DNA of 64,000 bases from Parvularculaceae bacterium (GCA_020446945.1 JAGRDS010000001.1:314807-378806); one strand, 5' to 3'; shown: positions 8,863 through 17,049, numbered from the stretch's first letter. Numbers and translations: made by a program. The notes: generated by a model from the letters alone, not told the origin.

Positions 8863-9936
8863 TCAATTCCGGCGCGCATGCGATTTTGCCATTACGAAGC
8901 CGATGACTTTGGCGACCGCCTCGTAATGTTCGACCGGGATCTCCGCATCGATTTCGACGACGGGATAAAGCGCGCGCGCGAGCGGGGGATTTTCGACAAC
9001 CGGCACGCGATGCTTCAGGGCCGCCGCGCGAAGGCGCAGCGCCGTTTCATCAAGTCCCTTGGCGACGCAGAGTGGCGCCGCATGCGCCGCGCCGTCATAT
9101 TTCAGCGCCACGGCATAGTGCGTCGGGTTCATGATGAGGACGGTTGCGTCCTTCACCGCCGCCATCATGCGACGGCGCGCGCGCGCCTCGCGCTGCTGGC
9201 GCTGACGTCCCCTGATCTGCGGGTCGCCTTCAGACTCTTTCATCTCGCGGCGAACCTCATCCTTCGTCATCATCAGCCGCTTTTTCCACTCGCGCCGCGC
9301 CCAGGCGTAATCGAGCGCGGCGATGACGCACATCGCGGCGACGGCGTAAAACGCGAGTTTTCCGACCTCCGCGCCCGCCAGCGCGAGAACGCCCGATACA
9401 TCCGTATAGGGAAGTCCCATCAGCTTCTGGCGATCTGGCCACAAGGCGAAAGTCATGATTGACCCGACGACGGCGAGCTTGCCGACGCCCTTACCGAAAT
9501 TGATGAGCGCGGCCGGCCCGAAAAGCCGCTTGGCGCCTTCAACCGGCGAGAGCCTTTTCAGCTGCGGCTTTATTTTCTCAAACGAGATCACAGGGCGCGC
9601 CTGCGCCGCATTGGCGAGCAGCGCGGCGGCGACGAAAAGGGCGGCGAGCCCTGAAAGCGCGGCGCCCGATTTGGCCGCCAGGATAAGGAACAGGCGATGG
9701 AGGCTTTCGCCGTCCGCTGCAAATTCGTGCGGCCGGTCGAGAAAAGCCGCCGCCGCGTCGGTCAGCGAACGCGCAGCCGGACCCGCCATCAGGAAAAGCG
9801 CAAGCCCGGCGGCGGCGATGATCGACGTTGCTATAATTTCCTGGCTTCTGGGTGCGTCGCCCTTTTTTCGCGCGTCTTCAAGCCGTTTCGCTGTCGGCTG
9901 CTCGGTGCGTTGATGCTGGTCGGGCGCCTCTGACAC
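8863..9936 (-). CDS. flhB: Flagellar type III export switch protein FlhB
   Basis: 357 aa, GTG start preceded by GAGGTGA. FlhB is the substrate-specificity switch of the flagellar export gate. Four membrane segments fill residues 33-210, followed by a charged linker and the cytosolic autocleavage domain. The NPTH cleavage motif is intact at residues 270-273 (IMNPTHYAVALKY). It is the last gene of fliQ-fliR-flhB, 4 bp after fliR; cckA follows 125 bp later on the same strand. Confidence 0.96.
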   Translation of the reverse strand: MSEAPDQHQRTEQPTAKRLEDARKKGDAPRSQEIIATSIIAAAGLALFLMAGPAARSLTDAAAAFLDRPHEFAADGESLHRLFLILAAKSGAALSGLAALFVAAALLANAAQARPVISFEKIKPQLKRLSPVEGAKRLFGPAALINFGKGVGKLAVVGSIMTFALWPDRQKLMGLPYTDVSGVLALAGAEVGKLAFYAVAAMCVIAALDYAWARREWKKRLMMTKDEVRREMKESEGDPQIRGRQRQQREARARRRMMAAVKDATVLIMNPTHYAVALKYDGAAHAAPLCVAKGLDETALRLRAAALKHRVPVVENPPLARALYPVVEIDAEIPVEHYEAVAKVIGFVMAKSHARRN

Positions 9937-9940
9937 AGCG

Positions 9941-10744
9941 TCACCTCAGGAACTGCAACATGCGCTCGCCAAAAGCGTTCAGGAAAACGGTCATCATGAG
10001 GCCGGTCGTCAGCATAAGGAGCGTCAGGCCAAGCAGAAGGTTCGCCGGCATCAACATGAAAAAAACCTGCGCCTGAGGCATCAGGCGGTTCAACACGCCG
10101 GCGCCGGCGTAGAACACGAGACCGAAAACGATGAACGGCGCGGCGAGGCGCACGCCGAGCGAAAACGCGAAAGAAAGCGCGTCGATCATCGCCTCCGCCA
10201 TGTCGCCGATCTGAACGGCGCCGCCGGAAAATCCGCCGGGCGCGAAAAGAAAATAGGAGTCGCGCACGGCCGCGATCAGCACGTGATGAAGATCGGTGAC
10301 GAAGATCATCGTCGTGCCCAAAACGGCGAGAAAACCGCCGACAATAGCACCCTGAATCTCCTGCGAGGGATCAAAAATCTGCGCCAGCGACAAGCCCATC
10401 TGCAGCGCAATTATCTGGCCCGCGACATTGAGAGCCGCGGCGATCGCGCGCGCGACAAGGCCAAGGAAAAGACCGGCCGCGATCTCGCCGATCAGTAGCG
10501 CCGGCAGGGCGAACGGGCCGCCCGCCTCAATCAATGAGGCCGGAAATGCGGAAGAAGCCGCCGGCGCCAGCACCACGGAAACGCCGAGTGCGATGACAAG
10601 GCGAATACGCGGCGACAAGGTGAAGTCGCCGAAGGCGGGCGCCGTCATCATCATCGCGCCGACGCGCGCGAATACGGCGAAGGCGACAATCGTGTTGACC
10701 GGCGCCATCGCCAGAAAGTCTGCTGACGAATAAACGCCTGTCAC
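9941..10744 (-). CDS. fliR: Flagellar export gate protein FliR
   Basis: 267 aa, a polytopic membrane protein with about six hydrophobic segments, of normal length. Recognisable stretches are FARVGAMMMTAPAFGD and IALQMGLSLAQIFDPS, typical of FliR/SpaR. FliR forms the export gate with FliP and FliQ inside the MS ring. Its GTG start overlaps the fliQ stop (GTGA), implying translational coupling. Confidence 0.95.
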   Translation of the reverse strand: MTGVYSSADFLAMAPVNTIVAFAVFARVGAMMMTAPAFGDFTLSPRIRLVIALGVSVVLAPAASSAFPASLIEAGGPFALPALLIGEIAAGLFLGLVARAIAAALNVAGQIIALQMGLSLAQIFDPSQEIQGAIVGGFLAVLGTTMIFVTDLHHVLIAAVRDSYFLFAPGGFSGGAVQIGDMAEAMIDALSFAFSLGVRLAAPFIVFGLVFYAGAGVLNRLMPQAQVFFMLMPANLLLGLTLLMLTTGLMMTVFLNAFGERMLQFLR

Positions 10745-11013
10745 GGCAGTTCGCCGCCGGCGATCAGTGCAAAGATTTTCGTCGCATAACGCCCCAGCGT
10801 CGCGCCCATAAAGGGCAGCGTCAAACCGATGACGAGAAACATAACGATGATGCGCGGCACAAAGACGAGCGTCATCTCCTGCACCTGCGTCAACGCCTGG
10901 ACGAGCGCGATGGCGAGCCCGACGATCAGGCCGGCGATCATAGCCGGGCCGGCGACCAACAGCGTCACCCAGAATCCTTCACGCGCAAGATCCAGCAATT
11001 CAGCGCCGGTCAT
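10741..11013 (-). CDS. fliQ: Flagellar export gate protein FliQ
   Basis: 90 aa with two membrane helices and the family patterns GLIVGLAIALVQALTQVQEMTL and FVPRIIVMF. It is the first gene of fliQ-fliR-flhB. ATG preceded by GAGGG at good spacing. A perfect CtrA-type box lies about 91-105 bp upstream of the start, as expected for an early flagellar operon (the fliQ promoter of Caulobacter is a classical CtrA target). Confidence 0.95.
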   Translation of the reverse strand: MTGAELLDLAREGFWVTLLVAGPAMIAGLIVGLAIALVQALTQVQEMTLVFVPRIIVMFLVIGLTLPFMGATLGRYATKIFALIAGGELP

Positions 11014-11080
11014 GATTTTTCCCTCACTTGAAACCGCAAAATCGCGGCCCCTGACCCGGCAGATTTTGCCCAGGCGATGG

Positions 11081-11118
11081 TTAAGGGCGCGATAAGGGAA
11101 GGGTTAAGCGCGGGTTAA
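11081..11118 (-). promoter_or_regulatory. CtrA-type boxes upstream of fliQRflhB
   Basis: TTAA-GCGCGGG-TTAA at 11104-11118 is an exact match to the CtrA consensus TTAA-N7-TTAA. A second, one-mismatch copy (TTAA-GGGCGCG-ATAA) lies at 11081-11095. They occupy the 177-bp gap between fliQ and the divergent flavoprotein gene, where the fliQ promoter must be. Binding by CtrA is inferred from consensus and from the known fliQ precedent. Confidence 0.65.
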
Positions 11119-11190
11119 AGACGGCGCCGGCCTCGCTTCTTTCCCTGATCGCGCAGCGCGCGATAGAAGCGGTGAATAGAAGGAACGAAC

Positions 11191-12435
11191 GTGCCCGAAC
11201 TGAGTGAACACTACGACGCGATCGTCATCGGCGCCGGCGCGGCGGGGCTTTTTTTCGCCGGCGAGGCCGCTATGCGCGGCGTTCGCGTCCTCGCGATAGA
11301 TCACGCGCGCAAGCTGGGTGAGAAAATCCGCATATCCGGCGGTGGGCGGTGCAATTTCACCAACATTCATGCGGAGCCTCAGAATTTTATTTCGACAAAT
11401 CCGAAATTCGCGATATCGGCGCTGAAGGGTTTCGGTCCGCGCGACTTTCTCGCCCGCGTGGAAGCCGCCGGCATCGGCTGGCATGAGAAAAAGCTCGGTC
11501 AGCTTTTCTGTAATGACGGCGCCGGGCGGATAATCGACTTGCTGGTCGGCGCCTGTCGGGTAGGCGGCGTCGATTTGCGCGCCGGCGTAACAATCGAAAA
11601 CATAAGGAAATCAGACGCCGCGTTTCATCTTGAAACGACGGCGGGACAGTTTTCCGCACCGCAGCTTATCGTCGCGACGGGCGGGAAATCCATTCCAAAA
11701 CTCGGTGCGACCGGATTTGGATACGGCGTCGCCGAACGTTTCGGCCTGCGAATTATCGAACCGCGCGCCGCGCTTGTCCCATTGACTTTTGAGGGCGCAT
11801 TCAAGGAGGCCGCGCGCACGCTTTCGGGCCTCAGCGTCAAGGCCGGCGTGACCTGCCCCGCGCCCGCACCAGGCAAACATGCGCAAAAGCCGCCATCGTT
11901 TCGCGACGGACTTTTGTTTACCCATCGCGGCCTTTCCGGCCCGTCCGTCCTACAGATATCGAGTTACTGGCGCGAAAGTACGCCGATCGAGATCGATTTC
12001 CTGCCCGATGGCGATCTGTTCGCCCTGCTGAAAGAAAGGCGCGCCGCCGCCGGCGGCGTCCAGTTCCAGACCGCGCTCGCCGAGTTTTTGCCGCGCCGGC
12101 TCGCGCAACATCTTTGCGCGCTGGAAAACTGGCGCGGCAATCTCGCCGACTGGAGCGATGAAAACCTGCGCAGCGCGGCGCACGCGCTCCAATGCTGGAA
12201 GGTCACGCCGTCAGGTTCCGAAGGTTATAGAACCGCGGAAGTCACGCTTGGCGGTGTCGATACGGATACGCTTCACTCAAAGACGCTGGAAGCAAAATCC
12301 GTATACGGATTGTATTTCATCGGCGAGGTTGTCGATGTCACGGGATGGCTCGGCGGTTATAACTTCCAGTGGGCCTGGGCGTCGGCGTTCGCCGCCGCGC
12401 GCGCAGTCGCCGAGAAACGCGGGGCGCTCGCCTAG
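11191..12435 (+). CDS. BaiN/HI0933-family NAD(P)/FAD-dependent oxidoreductase
   Basis: 414 aa, GTG start with AAGGA upstream. The N-terminal FAD-binding motif is VIGAGAAGLFFAGEAAMRG. GGGRCNFTN near residue 51 and TGGKSIPKLGATGFGYGVAERFG are hallmarks of the HI0933/YhiN flavoprotein family, as is the C-terminal GEVVDVTGWLGGYNFQWAW. The physiological substrate of most members is unknown. It sits opposite in orientation between fliE and fliQ and so splits the flagellar genes. Its TAG overlaps the fliE stop in a shared CTAG. Confidence 0.9.
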   Translation: MPELSEHYDAIVIGAGAAGLFFAGEAAMRGVRVLAIDHARKLGEKIRISGGGRCNFTNIHAEPQNFISTNPKFAISALKGFGPRDFLARVEAAGIGWHEKKLGQLFCNDGAGRIIDLLVGACRVGGVDLRAGVTIENIRKSDAAFHLETTAGQFSAPQLIVATGGKSIPKLGATGFGYGVAERFGLRIIEPRAALVPLTFEGAFKEAARTLSGLSVKAGVTCPAPAPGKHAQKPPSFRDGLLFTHRGLSGPSVLQISSYWRESTPIEIDFLPDGDLFALLKERRAAAGGVQFQTALAEFLPRRLAQHLCALENWRGNLADWSDENLRSAAHALQCWKVTPSGSEGYRTAEVTLGGVDTDTLHSKTLEAKSVYGLYFIGEVVDVTGWLGGYNFQWAWASAFAAARAVAEKRGALA

Positions 12436-12743
12436 ATCGGCATGCGCATGATTTCCTGATACGCCTCAATTACGCGGTTGCGGATAGCGAGAGCGCTTTC
12501 AAGGCTGACTTCCGCCGCCGAAATAGCGGTGACGACATCGACGAGGCTGGCCTCGCCCGCCGCGACCTGTCCCGCCGCCGCCTCGCCCGCTTTCAGAGAC
12601 GAGGCCGTATCGGCGATCGCCGTTCGCACCATCTCGCCGAAATTCGGCCCGGCGAGATCCGGCGCGCCCTGCGCGGCGGCCGATGAGGCGGTTTTTGCGG
12701 TTTGCGCATAGGCCTGCGCGGCGCGCAGCGCGTCCATAGACAT
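12432..12743 (-). CDS. fliE: Flagellar hook-basal body protein FliE
   Basis: 103 aa, the usual size. FliE links the MS ring to the proximal rod. The C-terminal half carries the family pattern DVVTAISAAEVSLESALAIRNRVIEAYQEIMRMPI. It starts 3 bp after the flgC stop and ends the flgB-flgC-fliE operon. Confidence 0.93.
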   Translation of the reverse strand: MSMDALRAAQAYAQTAKTASSAAAQGAPDLAGPNFGEMVRTAIADTASSLKAGEAAAGQVAAGEASLVDVVTAISAAEVSLESALAIRNRVIEAYQEIMRMPI

Positions 12744-12746
12744 GTC

Positions 12747-13157
12747 TTACTCCAGTATTCTCAATGTCGCAGCGGCCATGGACCGAACCTGGTCGAGCGC
12801 GCCGAGATTTGCTTCGTAGCTGCGCTGGGCCTCGCGCAGGTCCATCATCTCGATCAGCGGGTTGACGTTCGCCAGCATGACGTAGCCCTCATTGTCCGCG
12901 GCCGGATGCGCGGGATCGAACTTCAGCGAGAACGCCGTCGGGTCGAGCGCGACGCGCGACATCTTCACCATCTCGGCGCCCGACGCGCGATCGAGATAGG
13001 ACGAGAAGACGGGCACTTGCCGGCGATAGGGATCGAGCCCCGGCGCCGGCGCCGTAGAGTTCGCGTTGGCGAGGTTTTCCGCAACGATCCGTATACGGCC
13101 GGATTGCGCGCGCATGCCGGAGGCTGAGATCGCGAGCGCTGTTGAAAGATCGTCCAT
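12747..13157 (-). CDS. flgC: Flagellar proximal rod protein FlgC
   Basis: 136 aa. Rod-protein N-terminal motif ALAISASGMRAQSGRIRIVAENLANANS, and C-terminal heptad-rich NVNPLIEMMDLREAQRSYEANLGAL, matching FlgC. It is exported by the FliPQR/FlhB gate encoded nearby and assembles in the periplasm. 11 bp downstream of flgB. Confidence 0.95.
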   Translation of the reverse strand: MDDLSTALAISASGMRAQSGRIRIVAENLANANSTAPAPGLDPYRRQVPVFSSYLDRASGAEMVKMSRVALDPTAFSLKFDPAHPAADNEGYVMLANVNPLIEMMDLREAQRSYEANLGALDQVRSMAAATLRILE

Positions 13158-13168
13158 TATCCGTTCTC

Positions 13169-13561
13169 CTACCTTCCGCCGCGCGCGGCGAGACGGATAA
13201 GGTCGATCGCCTTGCGGTAAACGCCGGAGGCGAGCTGATAATCCATGCGCGTCTCGGAAAGTTTCATCATCTGCGTTTCGAGGGAAACCTTGTTGCCGTC
13301 GAGCGAGGCTTCGCCGTCAGGCGCAAAAACGGTTTTGGCGGCCGGCGCGGCCCCTTTCGGCCCGGCGAGATGGCGGGGATCGCTTGTTTTCAGAGCCTGC
13401 GCGCCGGCGACGGATTTATAATCCCGCGCTTTCAGATCGCGCGCGACATAACCCGGCGTATCGGCGTTCGCGATATTCTCAGCGACGACGCTCGTTCGCG
13501 CGGACAGGAATTGTAGCCGCGCAGCGAGACCCGAGAACAATGATGACTTCATGACGTCCAT
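13169..13561 (-). CDS. flgB: Flagellar proximal rod protein FlgB
   Basis: 130 aa. The N-terminal rod motif is LQFLSARTSVVAENIANADTPGY, ending in ARDL. The C-terminal helix is LETQMMKLSETRMDYQLASGVYRKAIDLIRLA. It is the first gene of flgB-flgC-fliE. A degenerate CtrA-like box lies 42-56 bp upstream. Confidence 0.95.
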   Translation of the reverse strand: MDVMKSSLFSGLAARLQFLSARTSVVAENIANADTPGYVARDLKARDYKSVAGAQALKTSDPRHLAGPKGAAPAAKTVFAPDGEASLDGNKVSLETQMMKLSETRMDYQLASGVYRKAIDLIRLAARGGR

Positions 13562-13602
13562 GACCCGCCAGCCTTTCCGACGCCTAAAATCGCGCTTTAT
13601 GG

Positions 13603-13617
13603 TTAAGCGTTGCTGAA
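13603..13617 (-). promoter_or_regulatory. Degenerate CtrA-like box upstream of flgB
   Basis: TTAA-GCGTTGC-TGAA on the plus strand: one half perfect, the other one mismatch from TTAA, with the right N7 spacing. It lies 42-56 bp before the flgB start. A second degenerate copy (TTAA-CAAAACC-CTAA, 13662-13676) lies 35-49 bp before the divergent patatin gene. Functional status unknown. Confidence 0.35.
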
Positions 13618-13710
13618 GGCCGCCCCGTTGAAGCGCGCGCGCCGGCGCGCCACAATGCGGCTTAACAAAACCCTAACGGCGCGGGCGCGCATCACCATCG
13701 GCTATAGGAA

Positions 13711-14640
13711 ATGCCAAAGAAACTTGGACTGGTTCTCGGGTCGGGCGCAGCGCGCGGCTGGGCGCATGTCGGCGTTTTGCGAGGCTTTGAGGAAATCGGG
13801 ATCAAACCCGACATAATCGCGGGCTGTTCGGTCGGCGCGCTTGTCGGCGGCGCGTATCTGATCGGCGCGCTTGAGGAGCTTGAAGCGTGGGGTCGCGAAT
13901 TGTCGCCGCTGTCGGCGATCGGCGCATTCAATTTCTGGGTCAGCCGCGGCGGGCTCATCGACAGCGCGCCGGCGTTTGAAGCGTTCGCCTCATTCGACCG
14001 GAAAATCGAGGATCTGCCGGTCATGTTCGGCGCCGTCGCCGCCGATCTCGGCACCGGCGAGGAGGTGTGGATCACACAGGGCTCCGTCATCGCCGCGGCG
14101 CGCGCATCAAGCGCCATTCCGGTTCTATTTCATGCGGTGCAAAGAGGGCCGCGATGGCTCGTGGACGGCGCGGTGGCGAACCCCGCCCCGGTATCGCTGG
14201 CGCGCTATCTGGGCGCCGACATCGTCGTTTCCGTCGACCTCAATGCAATCCCGCGCGTCCTGTCGCGCTTCAACCCGCCGGCGCCGTCCGTTCCCGCGCT
14301 TGATCCTGTCTCCGTCCCTTCGCCGGAAGAAGGGTTTTCAGGGGCGGTTTCAAAATTCATCGCCGACACGCGAAGCCGCATCGACCGGCAGATGGCGATC
14401 GCGAAAGCGCGAACCCAGTCCAAGCCGCAACTGTTCGAAACCGCTTATGCGGCGATTGACATTTTCCAGATGCATCTGACGCGCCTGCGCGCCGAGACGG
14501 CGCCGCCGGATATTCACCTGACGCCCGACATGCGCGACGCGCTGCCGAACTCATTCGACCGAGCTGACGAGTTTATCGAGACCGGGCGCAGGGCGCTTCT
14601 CGACAAGGGTGCGGAGATCGAGGCCTTATTGAAAGAGTGA
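13711..14640 (+). CDS. Patatin-like phospholipase (RssA type)
   Basis: 309 aa. Patatin-fold serine lipase: the oxyanion motif GSGAARGWAHVGVL at the N-terminus, nucleophile elbow GCSVG near residues 38-42, and catalytic Asp in DGAVANP near residue 150 form the Ser-Asp dyad. This size and motif set match the RssA/YchK cytosolic group rather than outer-membrane or toxin patatins. The substrate is presumably a phospholipid or lysophospholipid. Transcribed away from flgB. Confidence 0.88.
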   Translation: MPKKLGLVLGSGAARGWAHVGVLRGFEEIGIKPDIIAGCSVGALVGGAYLIGALEELEAWGRELSPLSAIGAFNFWVSRGGLIDSAPAFEAFASFDRKIEDLPVMFGAVAADLGTGEEVWITQGSVIAAARASSAIPVLFHAVQRGPRWLVDGAVANPAPVSLARYLGADIVVSVDLNAIPRVLSRFNPPAPSVPALDPVSVPSPEEGFSGAVSKFIADTRSRIDRQMAIAKARTQSKPQLFETAYAAIDIFQMHLTRLRAETAPPDIHLTPDMRDALPNSFDRADEFIETGRRALLDKGAEIEALLKE

Positions 14641-14745
14641 GGCGGCGGAAGCGCCCCTCGCGAAGTATATGGTAGTTTCAACACGCGCGGATGTGACGAA
14701 TATTCCGGACAATTTGCCGTCGCGCGGGGCGGGTAACCGGCGCAG

Positions 14746-15198
14746 TCAGAAAAGTCCGAGAAACTTTTTCCGGCCCTTCAGTTTCGGCGCCAGTCCGGGG
14801 TTCGCCTGCGCGAAGGCGGCGTAATCAACGTCGCGCCGCTCGGTGCGCATCGCCGTCGAACGCAGGCCGCGAATCAAATCCTTGACCGAATCAGGAACGC
14901 TCGCTTCCGCCGCTTCGGCCGAAAGCGGCGCCGGCGGTGCGATGAAGCTTTTGCCCGCTGCTTTCGCGCGCCTTTCCTCGCGCTTCAAGGCGCGCTGTTC
15001 TGCTGCGGACAGCCGGGTTTTCAGCGCTGCGAAGGCGGCGTCGGCGGGCGTTGAAAAATTCTTCGGCAGAAGATCGTCCTCGACCGCCGCATAATCGAAG
15101 CGTTCGGGGATTTCGATATTGTCAACGCCGCGCCCCGTCAGGTTGCGCGTCGTCGCTCTCTCAAAACCGCCCCAGATTTTTTTCAATCGTTCCGTCAT
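14746..15198 (-). CDS. Hypothetical protein downstream of Ntn hydrolase
   Basis: 150 aa, not recognised. Highly charged and probably helical: residues 60-85 are KTRLSAAEQRALKREERRAK-like, followed by an Ala/Pro-rich stretch and a basic tail ending in KLKGRKKFLGLF. No signal peptide, membrane segment or catalytic motif is visible. It begins 28 bp after the Ntn hydrolase stop on the same strand, so the two likely form one operon and this product could be its partner or substrate. ATG start. Confidence 0.65.
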   Translation of the reverse strand: MTERLKKIWGGFERATTRNLTGRGVDNIEIPERFDYAAVEDDLLPKNFSTPADAAFAALKTRLSAAEQRALKREERRAKAAGKSFIAPPAPLSAEAAEASVPDSVKDLIRGLRSTAMRTERRDVDYAAFAQANPGLAPKLKGRKKFLGLF

Positions 15199-15226
15199 AA
15201 AAAAAACGCTCCTGCAATCGCGCTTC

Positions 15227-16507
15227 CTACAAGTCCGGCTTGTCGCGCTTCATTTCGAGCCCGCCATTTCTGGTTATGACGGCGACATCGATCGGCCCGC
15301 CGACCGTTTCGATCGAATGCATGACCTTTTGCTGGAAGGAATTCAGTTTGATGAGAGAGGCCGCCGTCTCGCCGAGTTCGCGCTTGGGAAGGGAACCGAT
15401 CGCGCGATAGATGGGGCGCGTATGAACGGCGTACTGATACGCATCGATCGACTTGAAGAACTCGCGCAAGGCGTGGCCCATATTGTTTTCCGAATAATCC
15501 CGGAAAAGCGCCTGGCGCTGCTGGTCGGAAATCGGCGCGCGCCCGATGACGTCCGCGACGAGGTTCATCGACAGTTTCAGCGTTTCACCATACATAAACA
15601 TGCGCAGATACTGGTCCATTCCGGTCAGGAATGTGCGGATCATGCGGTCCTGCGCAAAGGGCTGAACAACCGGCCCGCCGTCGGACGACATGTCGGCCGT
15701 GCGATCCTGTTTCCTTTTCAGGATGCCCAAAATGACGCTGGAGGAAAGATAGGACCGCATCGCCGGGAATTTGTCGCGCGCGCCGAAGCCCGCGAAAACG
15801 ACGCCCGTGTAATGTTCGAAAAACGCATCGCGCGTCACCGCGAACACCGCAATCTCGCGCAGGCGCTCGCGCGTTGCGTCGGAAACCGCGAATGCGCCGT
15901 AATCATTTTTGAGCGAAACGATAAGACTGTCGATCAATTGTTCGGTTTCGTTGCGATAACGCCGCTTGATCTGTTCGCCCATGCCGCCCGGAAAACACGC
16001 GAGATCTGCGCGTCGCGAATCGTCCGGATAACGCTGATAATCAGCGTGAAGCTCGCCGACGACAAATTCGAAAATCGACCCGAGATGGTCTTTAACGCGA
16101 GCGCCCGGCGTCTGGCCGAGTTTTTGAACCTGCGCGTCGAAATCCTCCGCTATAACGGTGTAAACGACAGCGAGCAGCTTGAAGAACTCCGTATCCTGAT
16201 GATCCGCGGGAAAGAGGTCCGGGTTGCCGGAGATGAAGTTCATGAAATCTTCGGCGTAATCTTCCACCGTGTCGAGCGCGCGTCCGCGCGCCGCGTCGCG
16301 ATAAAGAGAGATCACCGTCTCCCACGGCGTCGACATGATCTCGGCGTTGTTATAGATCATCACCGCAATCGGCTGGCCCTCAACCAGCGGGAACAGCTTG
16401 TCCACCGATTGGTAGGTCTTGAGATACTGGTGGCCCGTAATCGTCACGGCGCTGTCAGCGGCCATCGCCACAGCCTGACGGTTCATCAACACGACTTCGG
16501 AGGTCAT
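15227..16507 (-). CDS. Proteasome/HslV-like Ntn hydrolase with large extension
   Basis: 426 aa; ATG-ACC start with a strong AGAGGGG site. After removal of Met the protein begins TSEVVLMNRQAVAMAADSAVT, which aligns with HslV TTIVSVRRNGQVVVAGDGQVT: Thr1, Asp17, Val20 and Thr21 coincide. Lys36 (DKLFPL) is a plausible counterpart of catalytic Lys33. The last 45 residues (ETVGGPIDVAVITRNGGL) read like the final strands of a proteasome beta-type fold. HslV is about 175 aa, so roughly 230 residues are inserted or added between. No ATPase partner is adjacent, and it is not the Anbu operon. It precedes an unknown 150-aa gene in the same operon. Fold and nucleophile are inferred from motifs; substrate unknown. 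Confidence 0.65.
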   Translation of the reverse strand: MTSEVVLMNRQAVAMAADSAVTITGHQYLKTYQSVDKLFPLVEGQPIAVMIYNNAEIMSTPWETVISLYRDAARGRALDTVEDYAEDFMNFISGNPDLFPADHQDTEFFKLLAVVYTVIAEDFDAQVQKLGQTPGARVKDHLGSIFEFVVGELHADYQRYPDDSRRADLACFPGGMGEQIKRRYRNETEQLIDSLIVSLKNDYGAFAVSDATRERLREIAVFAVTRDAFFEHYTGVVFAGFGARDKFPAMRSYLSSSVILGILKRKQDRTADMSSDGGPVVQPFAQDRMIRTFLTGMDQYLRMFMYGETLKLSMNLVADVIGRAPISDQQRQALFRDYSENNMGHALREFFKSIDAYQYAVHTRPIYRAIGSLPKRELGETAASLIKLNSFQQKVMHSIETVGGPIDVAVITRNGGLEMKRDKPDL

Positions 16508-16870
16508 TCGCCCCTCTTCCTCCCGATACCCCGGTTTGCGGCGACCGGCCCGGCGGAGCCCCCCGCCGTTGCGGACCGCGCCGCCTCAACCCCCTCCCCG
16601 CGGGGGCTTTCAGGGCGATGTTAACCGTAAAGGACCGGCTTGGAAACGCCGCGCCGCGGGCGGCCTTGCGCCATGCCCGGGCGCCTGTCTCCCGGCGGCC
16701 ACAGACGAGGCCGCAAAAACGACTGCGGAAAAGACCCCGCGCAGCGATTGCGCCGCGCGCTTTTGGGGCGCGTTGCGCGGGTCTGGCGCGCCGCCCGGCT
16801 GGCCGCTCACAAGAACGTGGCGGTTCGTGTGATGTAAATCGCATCCGCCCGGCCTAGATAGCGCCAGACT
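16508..16870. other. GC-rich intergenic segment, no gene found
   Basis: About 360 bp between the divergent Ntn hydrolase gene and a small membrane-protein gene. It contains a CCCCGCGGGG palindrome near 16600 and several C-tracts. Overlapping open frames exist on both strands, but their translations are Arg/Ala/Pro-rich with no family motif, as expected for random frames in GC-rich DNA. Promoters for both flanking genes must lie here; I cannot place them. Confidence 0.5.
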
Positions 16871-16904
16871 GAGCCTGCCGGCCCCTTGAGAAGGCCGCAG
16901 GCTC
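16871..16904 (+). promoter_or_regulatory. 5'UTR hairpin before small membrane-protein gene
   Basis: GAGCCTGCCGGCC (16871-16883) pairs with GGCCGCAGGCTC (16893-16904), 12 bp with one bulge and a 9-nt loop. An A-rich stretch with the Shine-Dalgarno AAGGAAAAG follows immediately, not a T-tract, so it is a leader hairpin rather than a terminator. Its role could be mRNA stabilisation or translational control. Confidence 0.5.
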
Positions 16905-16923
16905 CAAAAAAAGGAAAAGAAAA

Positions 16924-17049
16924 ATGACAGCCATCGGACCCGCAGGATTAGCCCTAATCGGCTTTGTCGGATTTGTCGCCGCGCTCGTCGCCATTTATTC
17001 GGTCGAGCTTTTCGTCCGCCGCGCGAACGACGCCGCGCAGCGCCGCTAA
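16924..17049 (+). CDS. Small single-pass membrane protein, 41 aa
   Basis: Too short for usual length cut-offs. ATG preceded by AAGGAAAAG at good spacing. The product starts MTAIGPAGLALIGFVGF, forms one membrane helix of about 22 residues (LALIGFVGFVAALVAIYSV), then VELFVRRANDAAQRR, a basic cytosolic tail (positive-inside). A second ORF of the same build follows 99 bp downstream. No family recognised. The coding call rests on the binding site, the clean hydrophobic helix and the paired arrangement. Confidence 0.55.
   Translation: MTAIGPAGLALIGFVGFVAALVAIYSVELFVRRANDAAQRR

Noticed and set aside
13662..13676. TTAA-N7-CTAA as a CtrA box for the patatin gene
   Set aside because: One half is imperfect and there is no reason to expect CtrA control; kept only as a note with the flgB box.
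15119..16624. A 501-codon plus-strand frame opposite the Ntn hydrolase
   Set aside because: Longer than the minus frame, but the minus frame has a strong binding site and HslV-like motifs at its very start. The plus frame has neither and its translation is Arg/His-rich.
16536..16844. Overlapping frames on both strands in the 16.5-16.9 kb gap
   Set aside because: Composition is Arg/Ala/Pro-rich, no binding sites and no conserved features; judged non-coding.
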